Positions 40,013 to 48,871 of a DNA stretch of 64,000 bases are shown here, in pieces (positions within the stretch are counted from its first letter, which is position 1; each line of letters opens with the position of its first letter). The notes beneath the pieces were generated by a model. The model had not been told where the DNA came from. It worked only from the letters and a program-made list of their open reading frames with translations, and searched no databases. The translations under genes were made by a program, and so were the position numbers. The stretch comes from VXRN01 sp963664365 (GTDB taxonomy: Bacteria > Chloroflexota > Dehalococcoidia > Lucifugimonadales > UBA1123). The stretch is taken from assembly GCA_963664365.1 (NCBI GenBank), contig OY761144.1:1054001-1118000 (forward strand). Reading direction: 5' to 3'.

Positions 40013-42550
40013 CTAAACGTCATAGCCGCCGTTCACGTTGGCCAATGCCGCGGGGAACTCCGACTCGCTGAACACCAGTCGGAACGTGCCTTTGGCCGGG
40101 CCGTCTCGAATTGTCATACTCCCGCAGTTGAAGACGTTCTGCAACGTGTCCAACACGCGCCTCTTGTACTCCGTATCCGGGCTGCCCTTTAGGTGCTCCC
40201 CCTTCGTCTCGAAGACCAGCACGTGCGGCTTGCCCTCGGTCTCTCCGGCCATGCCTATGAAGTCGGGCCAGATACGGTCCTGTTTCCAGCCGCGCAGATA
40301 GTAGTCTCCGCGCTGGCGCACGGCCACGCGATGCCACCATCGAAGCGCCTTCTGCTCGTCGAGGTAGCGGGCGAAGTTGCGTTCAAGCTCGTTGTCGAAT
40401 TGACGCTCATAGACCGGCTCGAACAGGCTGAGTTGCATCGGCTGGTGATCCCTGCGGGCCAGCAGTCCGCCCAGCCCGCCGGGCGCGGGGATTTCGTAGG
40501 TGTCCACCATGCGGAAGTTGGGGCGACCCGCCTCCAATGTGAACTGGCTCTCGCCGCTGCCCAATTTGTACTTGAACACTCCCTCTGCCTGCTTCTCCAC
40601 CGCCTGAGTCACATACTCTCGCAGCGCGAACGCCAGGTACGAACGCCGGTCGTGGATCTCGTCGTCCGAGTCTCCCGCCGCCCTCAGCTTTTGCACCAGT
40701 TGGGACGATATGCGGGCGGCCTGCCACGGGTTCGGGACAACGTCCGACAGACGGCGGGCGAACCACGCTACCCTGACCGTCTTGTCTATGTACAGTTCAC
40801 GGTCGGCGTGGAAGACCGGAAGCTCATCCCCAACGTCCACGGTTGCCCACTGCCACCTGGCGCGTTCGGGAAAACTGCTCTGCGGGTCCGGCGCCTCGAT
40901 CGCTCCCCAATCGACGCCGGGCAGGATATGGCGCTGGTAATCGAGTTCACTCCAACCCTCGCCTTCCTTGTGAAGAACCAGCGGGAGGAATATGCCCTTG
41001 TTTCGGAACTTCTCGCGCCGTTGGAACGGGACGCGCTGAAACTCGGGAGAGTCACTCGTCACGGCGTCGCCCAATCCGGTCAGCCCTTCCTGCTCCAGTC
41101 CGTTCTTGACTTGGCTCACCGCCACGCCGACATCGACGTTGCAGCAATAGACGTAGCACTGGTCTAGCACTTCATTTCCCGTGCGCCGAGCGTGCGGTTG
41201 ACGCATCACCCGCCCAACCAGTTGGGTGAGCGCGCGCTGCGCCCGCGTGTTGTCCAGCATCACGAGCACGTAGGCGAATGGGCAGTCCCAGCCTTCCATC
41301 AGGGCGGCTTTGGTGATTATCCAGCGAACCGACGAGAACTCCGACAGCAGGTCCACGCCGCGCAGTTCGTCCACGTCGGAGGACTTGACCGCGACCGACT
41401 CGGCGGGTACGCCGAGGCTCTGGACAAGGTACTCGCGCACGTCCTCGGCGTGGATGCGCTCTCCGTCCCTCTGGTCTTTGCCGGTGCGCTCCACCCTCAC
41501 GACCGCGATGGGCCGGATGTAGCGTCCCTCGCTCATCTGGAGCGACACGCCCTCCGCGTCCAGCCGCTCCAACTCGTCGTGGGCCTCCGCCAGCGTGTTG
41601 TGCCAGTCGGCGTTGGTGGACGACTTCACCTGCACCGGCAGCTTTATCATCTCTTCCTGCTTCAACTCCACGCCGGTTATGTCCACCAGCAGATTGCTGA
41701 TGCCCCGGTTCGGAGTGGCGGACAGTTCGATCACAAGGCTCGGGTCGAGGCGGTTCACCGAGCGCACGAACTCCTCGTTGGACTCCCTCTTTCTCGCGCC
41801 GTATGCCTTGTGCGCCTCGTCCAGCACGACCACCGGACGCAGCATCTTGAACACGTTGAACAGGCTGTGCTTGACCGGTCCGTTCTCTGAAGTGCGTTCG
41901 AGGTCCGGGTAGTCGTTCAGCAGCTTGGCGTCGCCCAGGGCGTCGTCGCTGTCCGGGAACAGCGTGGGGTAGCGGCCCGAATCGCGGAACATACGCAGGA
42001 ACTCCCTGCCCTTCTGCCTGTTTGCGGCGGGCAGCATCAGCAGCATCACACAGAGGTAGCTTGCGGTGTCGGCGCGCGTGAACTCATCGTCCTTCTCAAG
42101 CAGCTTGACCCGTCCGCCGCTGGCGCGCTCCAGCATGTGGCGGTAGAAATGCTGCCTGTTCCTGAGCGCGGCCTTGGTCTGCTCGTATATGGCGCGGGTC
42201 GGAGTAATCCAGAGTGTGAGGCCGGTCTGACGGTTCAGCCTCTCGAGGGTGGCGGCGGCCAGCAGCGTCTTGCCGCCGCCGGTCGGCACCTTGAAGCAGA
42301 CGTGCGGGATGGGCCGCCCGGCGTCGTCCGTGCGGCTCGCGTAGTCGCCGGCGGATTCGGCCACGACGCCCGATTGGGCGAGTTTCTGCCAGGCGGTCTT
42401 GGGGTAGTTGCGGATGTCGTCGGGAACGTCGGCGCCGACGCCCTCCAACGCGGCTATCGCAGTCTCGGAGTTGACCTTCTGCGCCGCCAGCGCGTCACGC
42501 CATCGGGTGAAGGCTTCGAGGGCGGCCATTTGATATTCTTTCAGTTCCAT
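40013..42550 (-). CDS. res: Type III restriction enzyme Res-like subunit (DEAD/DEAH helicase-nuclease)
   Basis: 845 residues. Superfamily 2 helicase core: Walker A VPTGGGKT with Lys94, DEAH at residues 244-247 (VVLDEAHKAYG), motif III SAT at 277-279, and motif VI QLVGRVMRQPHARR. The C-terminal nuclease is visible as DFIGM...VLVFETKGEH, giving Asp763, Glu781 and Lys783 of the PD-(D/E)XK site. The enzyme would translocate on DNA and cut it together with the Mod subunit. It is the last gene of a minus-strand group mod, hicB, hicA, res, and starts 22 bp after hicA. All motifs are intact. Confidence 0.88.
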   Translation of the reverse strand: MELKEYQMAALEAFTRWRDALAAQKVNSETAIAALEGVGADVPDDIRNYPKTAWQKLAQSGVVAESAGDYASRTDDAGRPIPHVCFKVPTGGGKTLLAAATLERLNRQTGLTLWITPTRAIYEQTKAALRNRQHFYRHMLERASGGRVKLLEKDDEFTRADTASYLCVMLLMLPAANRQKGREFLRMFRDSGRYPTLFPDSDDALGDAKLLNDYPDLERTSENGPVKHSLFNVFKMLRPVVVLDEAHKAYGARKRESNEEFVRSVNRLDPSLVIELSATPNRGISNLLVDITGVELKQEEMIKLPVQVKSSTNADWHNTLAEAHDELERLDAEGVSLQMSEGRYIRPIAVVRVERTGKDQRDGERIHAEDVREYLVQSLGVPAESVAVKSSDVDELRGVDLLSEFSSVRWIITKAALMEGWDCPFAYVLVMLDNTRAQRALTQLVGRVMRQPHARRTGNEVLDQCYVYCCNVDVGVAVSQVKNGLEQEGLTGLGDAVTSDSPEFQRVPFQRREKFRNKGIFLPLVLHKEGEGWSELDYQRHILPGVDWGAIEAPDPQSSFPERARWQWATVDVGDELPVFHADRELYIDKTVRVAWFARRLSDVVPNPWQAARISSQLVQKLRAAGDSDDEIHDRRSYLAFALREYVTQAVEKQAEGVFKYKLGSGESQFTLEAGRPNFRMVDTYEIPAPGGLGGLLARRDHQPMQLSLFEPVYERQFDNELERNFARYLDEQKALRWWHRVAVRQRGDYYLRGWKQDRIWPDFIGMAGETEGKPHVLVFETKGEHLKGSPDTEYKRRVLDTLQNVFNCGSMTIRDGPAKGTFRLVFSESEFPAALANVNGGYDV

Positions 42551-42572
42551 TGCAGACGCTTTCGCCCCAACA

Positions 42573-42794
42573 TCACAGAGTAGAACAAAATTCGGCGACT
42601 GTCAGGCCGGCGGAACGGATCAGGCTACGCAAAGTTCCTTTGGCTACGGTCGAATGGTTGGGTACGGATAGGCTTGACATCTCTCCGGGTTTGGTCATGA
42701 TGATGTGTCCGCCTCGCTGCCGCGATACACTCCATCCGAAACGCTCGAAGTTCCGCACCGCTTGGGCTCCGCTTATAACGGGCAGCGGCGGCAT
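42573..42794 (-). CDS. hicA: HicA-family mRNA interferase toxin
   Basis: 73 residues from ATG 42794. The small dsRBD-like HicA fold is recognised by MPPLPVISGAQAVRNFERFGWSVSRQRGGHIIM, with His in GGH as the catalytic residue, then VPNHSTVAKGTLRSLIRSAGLTVAEF. The start codon overlaps the hicB stop by one base (TAATG), so antitoxin precedes toxin here, the reverse of many hic loci. It is inserted between the mod and res genes of a restriction system. Confidence 0.9.
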   Translation of the reverse strand: MPPLPVISGAQAVRNFERFGWSVSRQRGGHIIMTKPGEMSSLSVPNHSTVAKGTLRSLIRSAGLTVAEFCSTL

Positions 42795-43000
42795 TACAGG
42801 GCCACTTCCACTTGGCGCGTCTCGACAGTCAAGGGCATACCCAACTCGGCGCGAACTTCGATGCAGAGCTCGATAGCCTCCCGTATGTTCACCAGGGCCT
42901 CGTCTTTCGTATCGCCTTGGCTCACACACCCCGGAATAGAGGGACATTCGGCGATCCAGACTCCATCTTCATCTCGGTCAAGCGTTACGACTATTTTCAT
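42794..43000 (-). CDS. hicB: HicB-family antitoxin
   Basis: 68 residues. The partial RNase-H-like HicB fold: MKIVVTLDRDEDGVWIAECPSIPGCVSQGDTKDEALVNIREAIELCIEV. It lacks a long C-terminal DNA-binding domain, ending at VETRQVEVAL, so it is the short form. It neutralises HicA by direct binding. It starts 55 bp after the mod stop; GGACTTGAA is the only weak ribosome site in front. Confidence 0.9.
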   Translation of the reverse strand: MKIVVTLDRDEDGVWIAECPSIPGCVSQGDTKDEALVNIREAIELCIEVRAELGMPLTVETRQVEVAL

Positions 43001-43055
43001 TGTTCAAGTCCTCCATGTTTCGGTCGTCGCATTGAAGATAATAAGGAGCGAGAAG

Positions 43056-44699
43056 CTATTTTGCAGAGTGCATCTCGTAGGGCAGTTGGCAGAAGGTGAT
43101 GCCCATAGGCGTCAGGTCCCGTTGGCCTATGTACTTGCCGGGGCCGAATACGATCGCATTCCTGCCGTTGCCGCGGCTGGCCGCGCTGATACGCTCCGCC
43201 CGCTCTACATTCAGTATCCCCTCGTTGCCGCACAGCCAGTCCAGGTCGGGTTCGTACAGCAGGTAGTAGTCAGTGGAGCCGTTGGTGTAGTACAGCCCGT
43301 CTTCGTTTTGGCGCTCCAAGTCCGCTGAGCCGGCGGAGATGCCGGATGAGGTATGCAGCAGGTACGCCGCCAGCGCCGAATACGACGGCAGAGCCTCACC
43401 CGTCAACATTCCTTCCAGTTCTATGGGCGCGCCCAAGTTGCAGTAGGTGAACGACCCTCCCAGGCCCTCTCGCAGAGACTTGTCGCGAGCGTCCGGAATG
43501 CCCTCGATCACCCGCCGCACCCGCTCGGCGGTTATGGTGTCGGCATAGTCCTCGCACTCGACGAGGATGAACTTTCGGTTGCCGCCGTCCTCCTTGTTCA
43601 GGGCGAGAACGGCGTGGGCGGTCGTGCCGGAGCCTGCGAATGAGTCTAGTACGATGTCGCCACGATTCACGTTTGTCAATGTTATTAGATGCTTAACCAA
43701 ATTGACTGGTTTTGTAGTATCGAAGACCTTATCTGTAAAGAGACTCCTTATTTCTTTAGTCCCATTAGCAGAAGTCCCATAAGTTTCTAAGATGCTATAG
43801 TATGCAGTTCTTGTTATCCTGCCGCCATACTTCTTGGCGTATATGTTCCACATCCCTTTCGTCTCGTCGAATACGTAATCGATTTCATCTGCATCAACTA
43901 ACCTCTGCATCCTAGATTGACTGACTCTCCAGCACCCCTCTTCACCGTTGTCTTTTATGGGAAAGACGTCACTGCCATCCGGCGCTACTACGGGGTAATA
44001 CATCGTTGGTCGGTCAATACGTCTATCGTTCGTGCCCCACTGCCTTACTTGCTCGCGTGCATAGGATCCACGACTATCGGAGTATTTGCCCTTGGCTGAT
44101 ACACGTTCATCCTTGGCGAAATCCACGCTCCCTATGTTTCTCGCATAACAGAGGACGTGTTCGTGATTATTTGAAACATGCTTGGCAGTATGATCCTTGC
44201 CTGAGCGAGATTTCCAAACATAATTGGCGACGAAATTTACCTCTCCGAAAACCTCGTTCATCATCATCCGTAGATGATGTTGCTCGTTGTCGTCTATGGA
44301 TACGAAGATGACGCCGTCATCGACCAGAAGTTCTTTGAGCAGGTGGAGGCGAGGCCACATCATGCAGAGCCACTTGTCGTGACGTTCTAGATCTTCGTTA
44401 TCGACAGGGCTATTCTCCTTCAGCCACTGCTTCATGAGCGGGCTGTTCACCTTGTCGTTATAGACCCAACCCTCGTTGCCAGTGTTGTAGGGCGGGTCTA
44501 TGTAGATGCACTTGACGCGGCCGGCGTATCTGGGCAGCAGCGCTTTTAGGGCGTGGAGGTTGTCGCCGTGGATGATGAGGTTGTCGTCTGCGCCGCCCGG
44601 GTTCAGCGAGCGGTCGGCGTCGGGGACCAACGGACGGTAGGGCACGCTGAGGTGGTGGGCGTAGATATGCTGCTTGCCCTTGAAGTCCAGGGTCGGCAT
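43056..44699 (-). CDS. mod: Type III DNA methyltransferase (Mod)
   Basis: 547 residues, N6-adenine class beta. DPPY motif at residues 68-71 (IYIDPPYNTGNEGW) comes before the AdoMet-binding FAGSGTT at 354-360 (VLDSFAGSGTTAHAVLALN), the order of beta-class enzymes. Between them, residues about 144-344 are the target-recognition domain. That stretch (DNA about 43670-44270) is distinctly AT-rich while both conserved ends are GC-rich, so the domain seems to have been swapped in. Mod both protects DNA and gives sequence specificity to Res. Downstream are hicB, hicA and res. Confidence 0.92.
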   Translation of the reverse strand: MPTLDFKGKQHIYAHHLSVPYRPLVPDADRSLNPGGADDNLIIHGDNLHALKALLPRYAGRVKCIYIDPPYNTGNEGWVYNDKVNSPLMKQWLKENSPVDNEDLERHDKWLCMMWPRLHLLKELLVDDGVIFVSIDDNEQHHLRMMMNEVFGEVNFVANYVWKSRSGKDHTAKHVSNNHEHVLCYARNIGSVDFAKDERVSAKGKYSDSRGSYAREQVRQWGTNDRRIDRPTMYYPVVAPDGSDVFPIKDNGEEGCWRVSQSRMQRLVDADEIDYVFDETKGMWNIYAKKYGGRITRTAYYSILETYGTSANGTKEIRSLFTDKVFDTTKPVNLVKHLITLTNVNRGDIVLDSFAGSGTTAHAVLALNKEDGGNRKFILVECEDYADTITAERVRRVIEGIPDARDKSLREGLGGSFTYCNLGAPIELEGMLTGEALPSYSALAAYLLHTSSGISAGSADLERQNEDGLYYTNGSTDYYLLYEPDLDWLCGNEGILNVERAERISAASRGNGRNAIVFGPGKYIGQRDLTPMGITFCQLPYEMHSAK

Positions 44700-44853
44700 G
44701 GCAGGCTCCCCTCCCGGCGTTTGCTTGCCGCGATAGTATCAGCATAGCGTCCCGCCGGGCAACGGGCGGCACTATGCAGACCCGGCCTTCGATCTCACTT
44801 GCCCCATCCGCCTGCTATACTATCCGCGTCCATTCGATCTTGGGAGGTATATC

Positions 44854-45036
44854 TTGCTTACGTCAGGATGGCTCAAGAACCTCATAGACAGAAACATATC
44901 CCAGTACGAAGAGAGAGTCCGTTCCGAAGGTCACGCCGAAGGCCGCGCCGAGGTCCTTGCCGTCCTCGACGATGACACCCGAAAGGACGCCGAGCAAAGG
45001 CTCCGGCGCAACGGCAACTCCGAGACACGGGACTGA
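44854..45036 (+). CDS. Small charged protein with EGHAEGRAE motif
   Basis: 60 residues from TTG 44854. GGGAGG lies six nt upstream, and an extended -10 box (TGCTATACT, 44813-44821) precedes it. The sequence is highly charged and helical: RNISQYEERVRSEGHAEGRAEVLAVLDDDTRKDAEQRLRRNG. The EGxAEGRAE repeat resembles the tail of the proteins at 52523-53178. No function is recognised. The signals around it make it more than a chance frame. Its own promoter separates it from mod, which points the other way. Confidence 0.5.
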   Translation: MLTSGWLKNLIDRNISQYEERVRSEGHAEGRAEVLAVLDDDTRKDAEQRLRRNGNSETRD

Positions 45037-45245
45037 TCTCTGTCCATTCCCCACCTCTGACCCGAACATCGGCCCTCTGACGCCATCTTGCTCGTGGACT
45101 TTCCGCCCACGCATCGAGGCAAGGTCGAAGCGCCCGTCCCCTCGGTCTCTGAACACGCCTTCGCCCGTTTGTGATAACCTTTGTCAGTCAACGGGGCAGC
45201 GAGGCTCCGGACTAAATCTCGCAGATGAAGGTCGAGGAGAGACGC

Positions 45246-46889
45246 ATGGCTAAGGTTATCGGAAGCTACCTCATATCCAGAACGCTGAAGGAGGAGGGTG
45301 TCGATACGCTCTTCTACCTGATGGGCGGACCGAATTTCGATATCGTCATGGCTGCCGAAGACCTGGGCATCCGCTGCATAGACTTCAGGCACGAGCAGGC
45401 CGCCGCTTTCGCCGCCCACGCATACGCGAGGGTCACGGGCAAGCCCGGCGTCTGCACGGCGGCGTCCGGCCCAGGAACCCTGAACCTGCTCACCGGGGTT
45501 TACACAGCCGCCATAGACTGCGCACCCATGGTGATTCTGGGCGGCGCGGGACCGGTCCACGAGATCGGCCGCGAGGCATTCCAGGAGGTCGATCAGGTCG
45601 GCATCATGGAGCCTATGATGAAGTGGGTCCACCAGACGACCCAGGCCGCGCGCTACCCGGAGGTGGTCAGCATGGCCTTTAGAAAGGCGACCAGCGGCAG
45701 GCCCGGACCCGTGTACATAGACTGCGGGGCGGACGTTCTCTACGAAGAGATCGAAGAGGACGACGCGGTGAGGCCCTACCGCGCAGAGAGGCGCAGCAGG
45801 CCGGCCGCGGAGGCGGGCGTGGTCCGGGAGACGATCGACATGCTCGCGGCCTCCGAGCGCCCGATGATATTCGCCGGCGGCGGAGCGTTCTTCTCCGGCG
45901 CGGCAGACGAGCTTACCAAGCTCGTCGATCTGACCTCCACGCCGTTCTACACCGCTCCCATGTCGCGCGGACTGGTCCCCGAAGATCACGTCGTATCGTT
46001 CCAGGCAGCCCGAAGCACCGCCATGCGCGAGACCGACTTCGTGCTGGTGGTGGGTACCAGGATGAACTGGATGGTGCAGTACGGACACCGCTTCAACCGC
46101 GACGCCAAGATCGTTCAGATCGACATCGACGAGTCGGAGCTTGGGCACAACCGCGACATAGACCTCGGAATCGTCGGCGACGCCAAGTCCGTTATGGCCC
46201 AGCTTCTGGCCGAGGCCGAGAGCCGAGAATCCGACTGGGCCGGACGCTTGGAGTCTGACTGGATCGTCAATCTCCGGGACGTGGAGGACCGGCGCGCCCA
46301 GCAGAGCGCCGCGCTCCTGAACTCGGAACAGAGGCCGATGCACCCGCTCAGGCTCTGCAAGGAGATACGCGAGTTCCTGGACAGGGACGCGATTCTGTCG
46401 GTGGACGGCAACGAGATACTCCACTTCGGTCGGCAGTCGCTGCCGACGTTCGTGCCCGGCCACAGGTTGAACTCCGGCGTGACCGGCACGATGGGCGTCG
46501 GCCTGCCGTACGGAATCGGCGCGAAGCTCGCCAAGCCGGACAAGCAGGTGCTGGTTCTGCACGGCGATGGCTCGATGGGCATGAACGCGATGGAGTTGGA
46601 CACCTGCGTCCGCCACAATATCCCGGTCGTGACGGTGATCTCAAACAACGCGGGCTGGACGGCGCGGACTCCGGACCGCCGCAAGCCGGGCCGCGAGCTC
46701 GGCTTCACCAACTTCGACGGCATGGCGCGCGAGCTCGGCGGCTACGGGGAGAAGGTCGAGGACCCGAACGAGATCAAATCCGCGCTCCAACGCGCGTTCG
46801 ACAGCGGCAAGCCAGCCGTAATCAACGCGATAGTCGAGCCGACGGCAGCCGGGGTCTCTCGGGCATGGGGCGGCAGCCGGATGGAGTAG
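45246..46889 (+). CDS. Thiamine-pyrophosphate enzyme (acetolactate synthase/oxalyl-CoA decarboxylase superfamily)
   Basis: 547 residues from ATG 45246, with GAGGAGA upstream; ATG 45225 would add seven residues. Three-domain POX-like TPP enzyme. The catalytic Glu50 lies in FRHEQAAAFAAHAYARVTGKPGVCTAASGPG. The central domain is MIFAGGGAFFSGAADELTKLVDLT. The TPP-binding motif is LVLHGDGSMGMNAMELDTCVRHNIPVVTVISNNAGW. It lacks the features that would fix it as IlvB, and no IlvN small subunit is adjacent, so biosynthetic acetolactate synthase is less likely. 2-Hydroxyacyl-CoA lyase or a related lyase is possible. Substrate not assigned. Confidence 0.88.
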   Translation: MAKVIGSYLISRTLKEEGVDTLFYLMGGPNFDIVMAAEDLGIRCIDFRHEQAAAFAAHAYARVTGKPGVCTAASGPGTLNLLTGVYTAAIDCAPMVILGGAGPVHEIGREAFQEVDQVGIMEPMMKWVHQTTQAARYPEVVSMAFRKATSGRPGPVYIDCGADVLYEEIEEDDAVRPYRAERRSRPAAEAGVVRETIDMLAASERPMIFAGGGAFFSGAADELTKLVDLTSTPFYTAPMSRGLVPEDHVVSFQAARSTAMRETDFVLVVGTRMNWMVQYGHRFNRDAKIVQIDIDESELGHNRDIDLGIVGDAKSVMAQLLAEAESRESDWAGRLESDWIVNLRDVEDRRAQQSAALLNSEQRPMHPLRLCKEIREFLDRDAILSVDGNEILHFGRQSLPTFVPGHRLNSGVTGTMGVGLPYGIGAKLAKPDKQVLVLHGDGSMGMNAMELDTCVRHNIPVVTVISNNAGWTARTPDRRKPGRELGFTNFDGMARELGGYGEKVEDPNEIKSALQRAFDSGKPAVINAIVEPTAAGVSRAWGGSRME

Positions 46890-47038
46890 GCTTCTAGAAT
46901 CGCCGTGCCGTCGCCGCAATACCATCGCTAGGCGGTGGTTCTGAGCACGGGCCAAGTGGTTTACAACTTCACGCTTCCCCTGTACCATAAGGTTGTACCA
47001 TAAAGGTTCGCTGAGAGAGCTTTTCCACAAAGAGAATA

Positions 47039-47077
47039 CAAGCGGACTGCGAAAGAGCGCCCTCGGCGCTCCGCTTG
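47039..47077 (+). other. Potential structured leader of a small membrane-protein gene
   Basis: CAAGCGGA (47039-47046) pairs with TCCGCTTG (47070-47077), and inside is a second stem, GCGCC/GGCGC, with a CTC loop. It lies about 60 nt before a GTG start with a strong ribosome site. A short tandem repeat, TGTACCATAA, precedes it at about 46981-47003. I do not recognise a riboswitch class. Confidence 0.3.
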
Positions 47078-47137
47078 GTGTGCGATGGAGTTTTCACTCT
47101 TGGGGACGAGGCAATTACTCAGCATGGAGGGCAGAAC

Positions 47138-47278
47138 GTGGCGCAGACCACCACAGGATCAAGAAACTCCACAGATAAGCGTCGCGCCGGCCATATCAGC
47201 GCCTGGGGTTGGGTTGCTTATGGCCTCATGGTGTTCGCGTTCGTAGCGGTGACCATCGCGTCTATCGTGTTCCGCTAA
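47138..47278 (+). CDS. Small single-pass membrane protein
   Basis: 46 residues from GTG 47138, with GGAGGG seven nt upstream. Basic N-terminus (TTTGSRNSTDKRRAGH) followed by one transmembrane segment, AWGWVAYGLMVFAFVAVTIAS, and a short VFR tail. The longer frame to 47075 has no ribosome site and is unlikely. Function unknown. It overlaps the convergent gene by 4 bp at the stop. Confidence 0.55.
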   Translation: MAQTTTGSRNSTDKRRAGHISAWGWVAYGLMVFAFVAVTIASIVFR

Positions 47279-47616
47279 CCCTTGCCATTTCGACGCTTCC
47301 CAGAACGGCGCGATACGATATGAGGCGCCGAGATTAGAATTACGGCAAGGTTCAAACCTACGAACGCTATTGAACTCAGCGCTATCCCCAGTAATTCGTA
47401 GGTCAGGCTGACCCGCGCGCTCAGCAGCCAGTGAATTGCCGCGAGTACACCAGCCGCACCCGTCGTATTCGCGACCATTCCGTTGAATATCAGGCGGACG
47501 GTGTTGGGTTTACCTCGATTTCTAATCGGGATGAGGCTAATGCATAGCGCTGTCGCACCGACCAGTGCGAACATAGGGGCATTGTGGGCGTCCTCTGGCG
47601 GGGTAGCCTTAAACAT
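47275..47616 (-). CDS. Small multi-pass membrane protein, unknown
   Basis: 113 residues, with three hydrophobic stretches: APMFALVGATALCISLIPI, GMVANTTGAAGVLAAIHWLL and LLGIALSSIAFVGLNLAVILIS. The basic C-terminal tail SRRSGKRRNGKG is likely cytoplasmic. No family recognised; the ribosome site is weak, so this is a tentative gene. It lies 22 bp downstream of the MBL hydrolase stop on the same strand. Confidence 0.45.
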   Translation of the reverse strand: MFKATPPEDAHNAPMFALVGATALCISLIPIRNRGKPNTVRLIFNGMVANTTGAAGVLAAIHWLLSARVSLTYELLGIALSSIAFVGLNLAVILISAPHIVSRRSGKRRNGKG

Positions 47617-47638
47617 TGCTATGCCGCCGCCGAAAGTC

Positions 47639-48460
47639 TTACTTCAACCTGAAACTCGCCGGAGTGCGCTCGACCACGCCATCGTTCTGCAACTTATGGA
47701 GATGGGTCGCCACGTTGCGTTCGGCGGCCTGGCGCAGTCCGTCCTTGAGGTTTTTGGAGTAGATGGTCGAGGTTATCGCCTCGGTGGTGGTGTGACCGCT
47801 GGCGAGAGCTTCAAGCACCTGGCGTTCGCGTCTGGCGCGATGGTCGTATTGCCACTGGATGAGGTCTTTCCCCTTGGGCGGGGGAACCACGGGGCCGTGC
47901 GCGGGGCAGACGGTGGTCTGGTTGAAGCGCATGAGCAGTTCCAGCGACTTCATGTATGCCGAGAGGTCGCGGACGGAGGTCGAGGACGCTCCCAGCACTG
48001 TGTCGCCGGTGAACATGACCTTGTCTCTGGACAGGTAGTAGCAGACGTGGTCGATCTCGTGGCCCGGGGTGAACAGCGCTCTGAGCGTCACGCCGCTCAC
48101 GTGGACGACCTCTTCTGACGCCAGGGGAATCACCTTCGCGTTGCCGCCGAGCATCTTCTCCAGTCGCAAGACCAGCTTGGGATGACATCTCACTGGGGCG
48201 CGCATCGCCTCGTGAACGCGGTCGAGGCCGCCGATGTGGTCCACATGGCCGTGAGTGATGAGTATCGCCGTTATCCTGGGCCGTCCAAGCTGCTGGTAGT
48301 AGTCAAGGATGGCGTCTGTCCACTCGCGCCAATGGTCTCCGGTGTCGATGAGAACCATCTCTTCATCGGGGTTGCCGACGAAGAAGTTGTTGGAGCCGCC
48401 GGGATGGGAGACTGCGCCGTCGTCTATGTGCATGTTGTAAACGTGTGGGGTTACTTGCAT
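47639..48460 (-). CDS. MBL-fold metallo-hydrolase
   Basis: 273 residues from ATG 48460, where a ribosome-like AGGTGAA precedes; the frame remains open to 48541. Zinc-binding motif HGHVDH at residues 70-75, then FTPGHEIDHVCYYL, FTGDTVLG and CPAHGP, covering the five metal-binding motifs of the glyoxalase II/LACTB2 type. The C-terminal 70 residues form a helical/winged region (ALASGHTTTEAITSTIYSKNLKDGLRQAAERNVATHLHKLQNDG), as in LACTB2-like proteins. Substrate unknown; endoribonuclease or thioesterase activity are both known in the family. Confidence 0.88.
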   Translation of the reverse strand: MQVTPHVYNMHIDDGAVSHPGGSNNFFVGNPDEEMVLIDTGDHWREWTDAILDYYQQLGRPRITAILITHGHVDHIGGLDRVHEAMRAPVRCHPKLVLRLEKMLGGNAKVIPLASEEVVHVSGVTLRALFTPGHEIDHVCYYLSRDKVMFTGDTVLGASSTSVRDLSAYMKSLELLMRFNQTTVCPAHGPVVPPPKGKDLIQWQYDHRARRERQVLEALASGHTTTEAITSTIYSKNLKDGLRQAAERNVATHLHKLQNDGVVERTPASFRLK

Positions 48461-48467
48461 GTAGTAT

Positions 48468-48758
48468 TCACCTGGTTGGGATTGAAGCGACCGGGACTCG
48501 ATTCTTGTCAAGGTATTCCCGCGCATAACCAAGACGCTCAACCTCGTTCAGTTGAAGTTCCATAGCTTCACGCAATTCTACCTGCGTATCCTCCAGAGTG
48601 TCAGAGAAAGTCGAGGTTCCAAGTTCTTCGCAAACCCCAACCCATTGCCCTGATTCCTGGGTGTATGTGCAGGTAAGCGTGATGGCGTAATCCGAAGAAC
48701 CTTGGTCATCGCTGTGGATAACTGTGATGGATTCCTGCACAGGGCTTCCAACTAGCAC
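48468..48758 (-). CDS. Orphan HicB-like antitoxin-fold protein
   Basis: 96 residues from GTG 48758, with AGGAGAGG upstream. The segment ITLTCTYTQESGQWVGVCEELGTSTFSDTLEDTQVELREAMELQLNEV matches the HicB partial RNase-H fold (strand, W-x-x-x-C-x-E/P, then helix). There is no HicA gene on either side: downstream, after 7 bp, is the MBL hydrolase and upstream is a gap before higA. It may act as a stand-alone regulator. Confidence 0.65.
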   Translation of the reverse strand: MLVGSPVQESITVIHSDDQGSSDYAITLTCTYTQESGQWVGVCEELGTSTFSDTLEDTQVELREAMELQLNEVERLGYAREYLDKNRVPVASIPTR

Positions 48759-48871
48759 AATCCTCTCCTAATTGTATTGGATACTGGCTTTATGGCCGTC
48801 CGCACTATGGACTAAAGTCCAGCATTGTATAAATTGACCTCGAATGAGCCGACTGGTTGACGCGGATTCAT

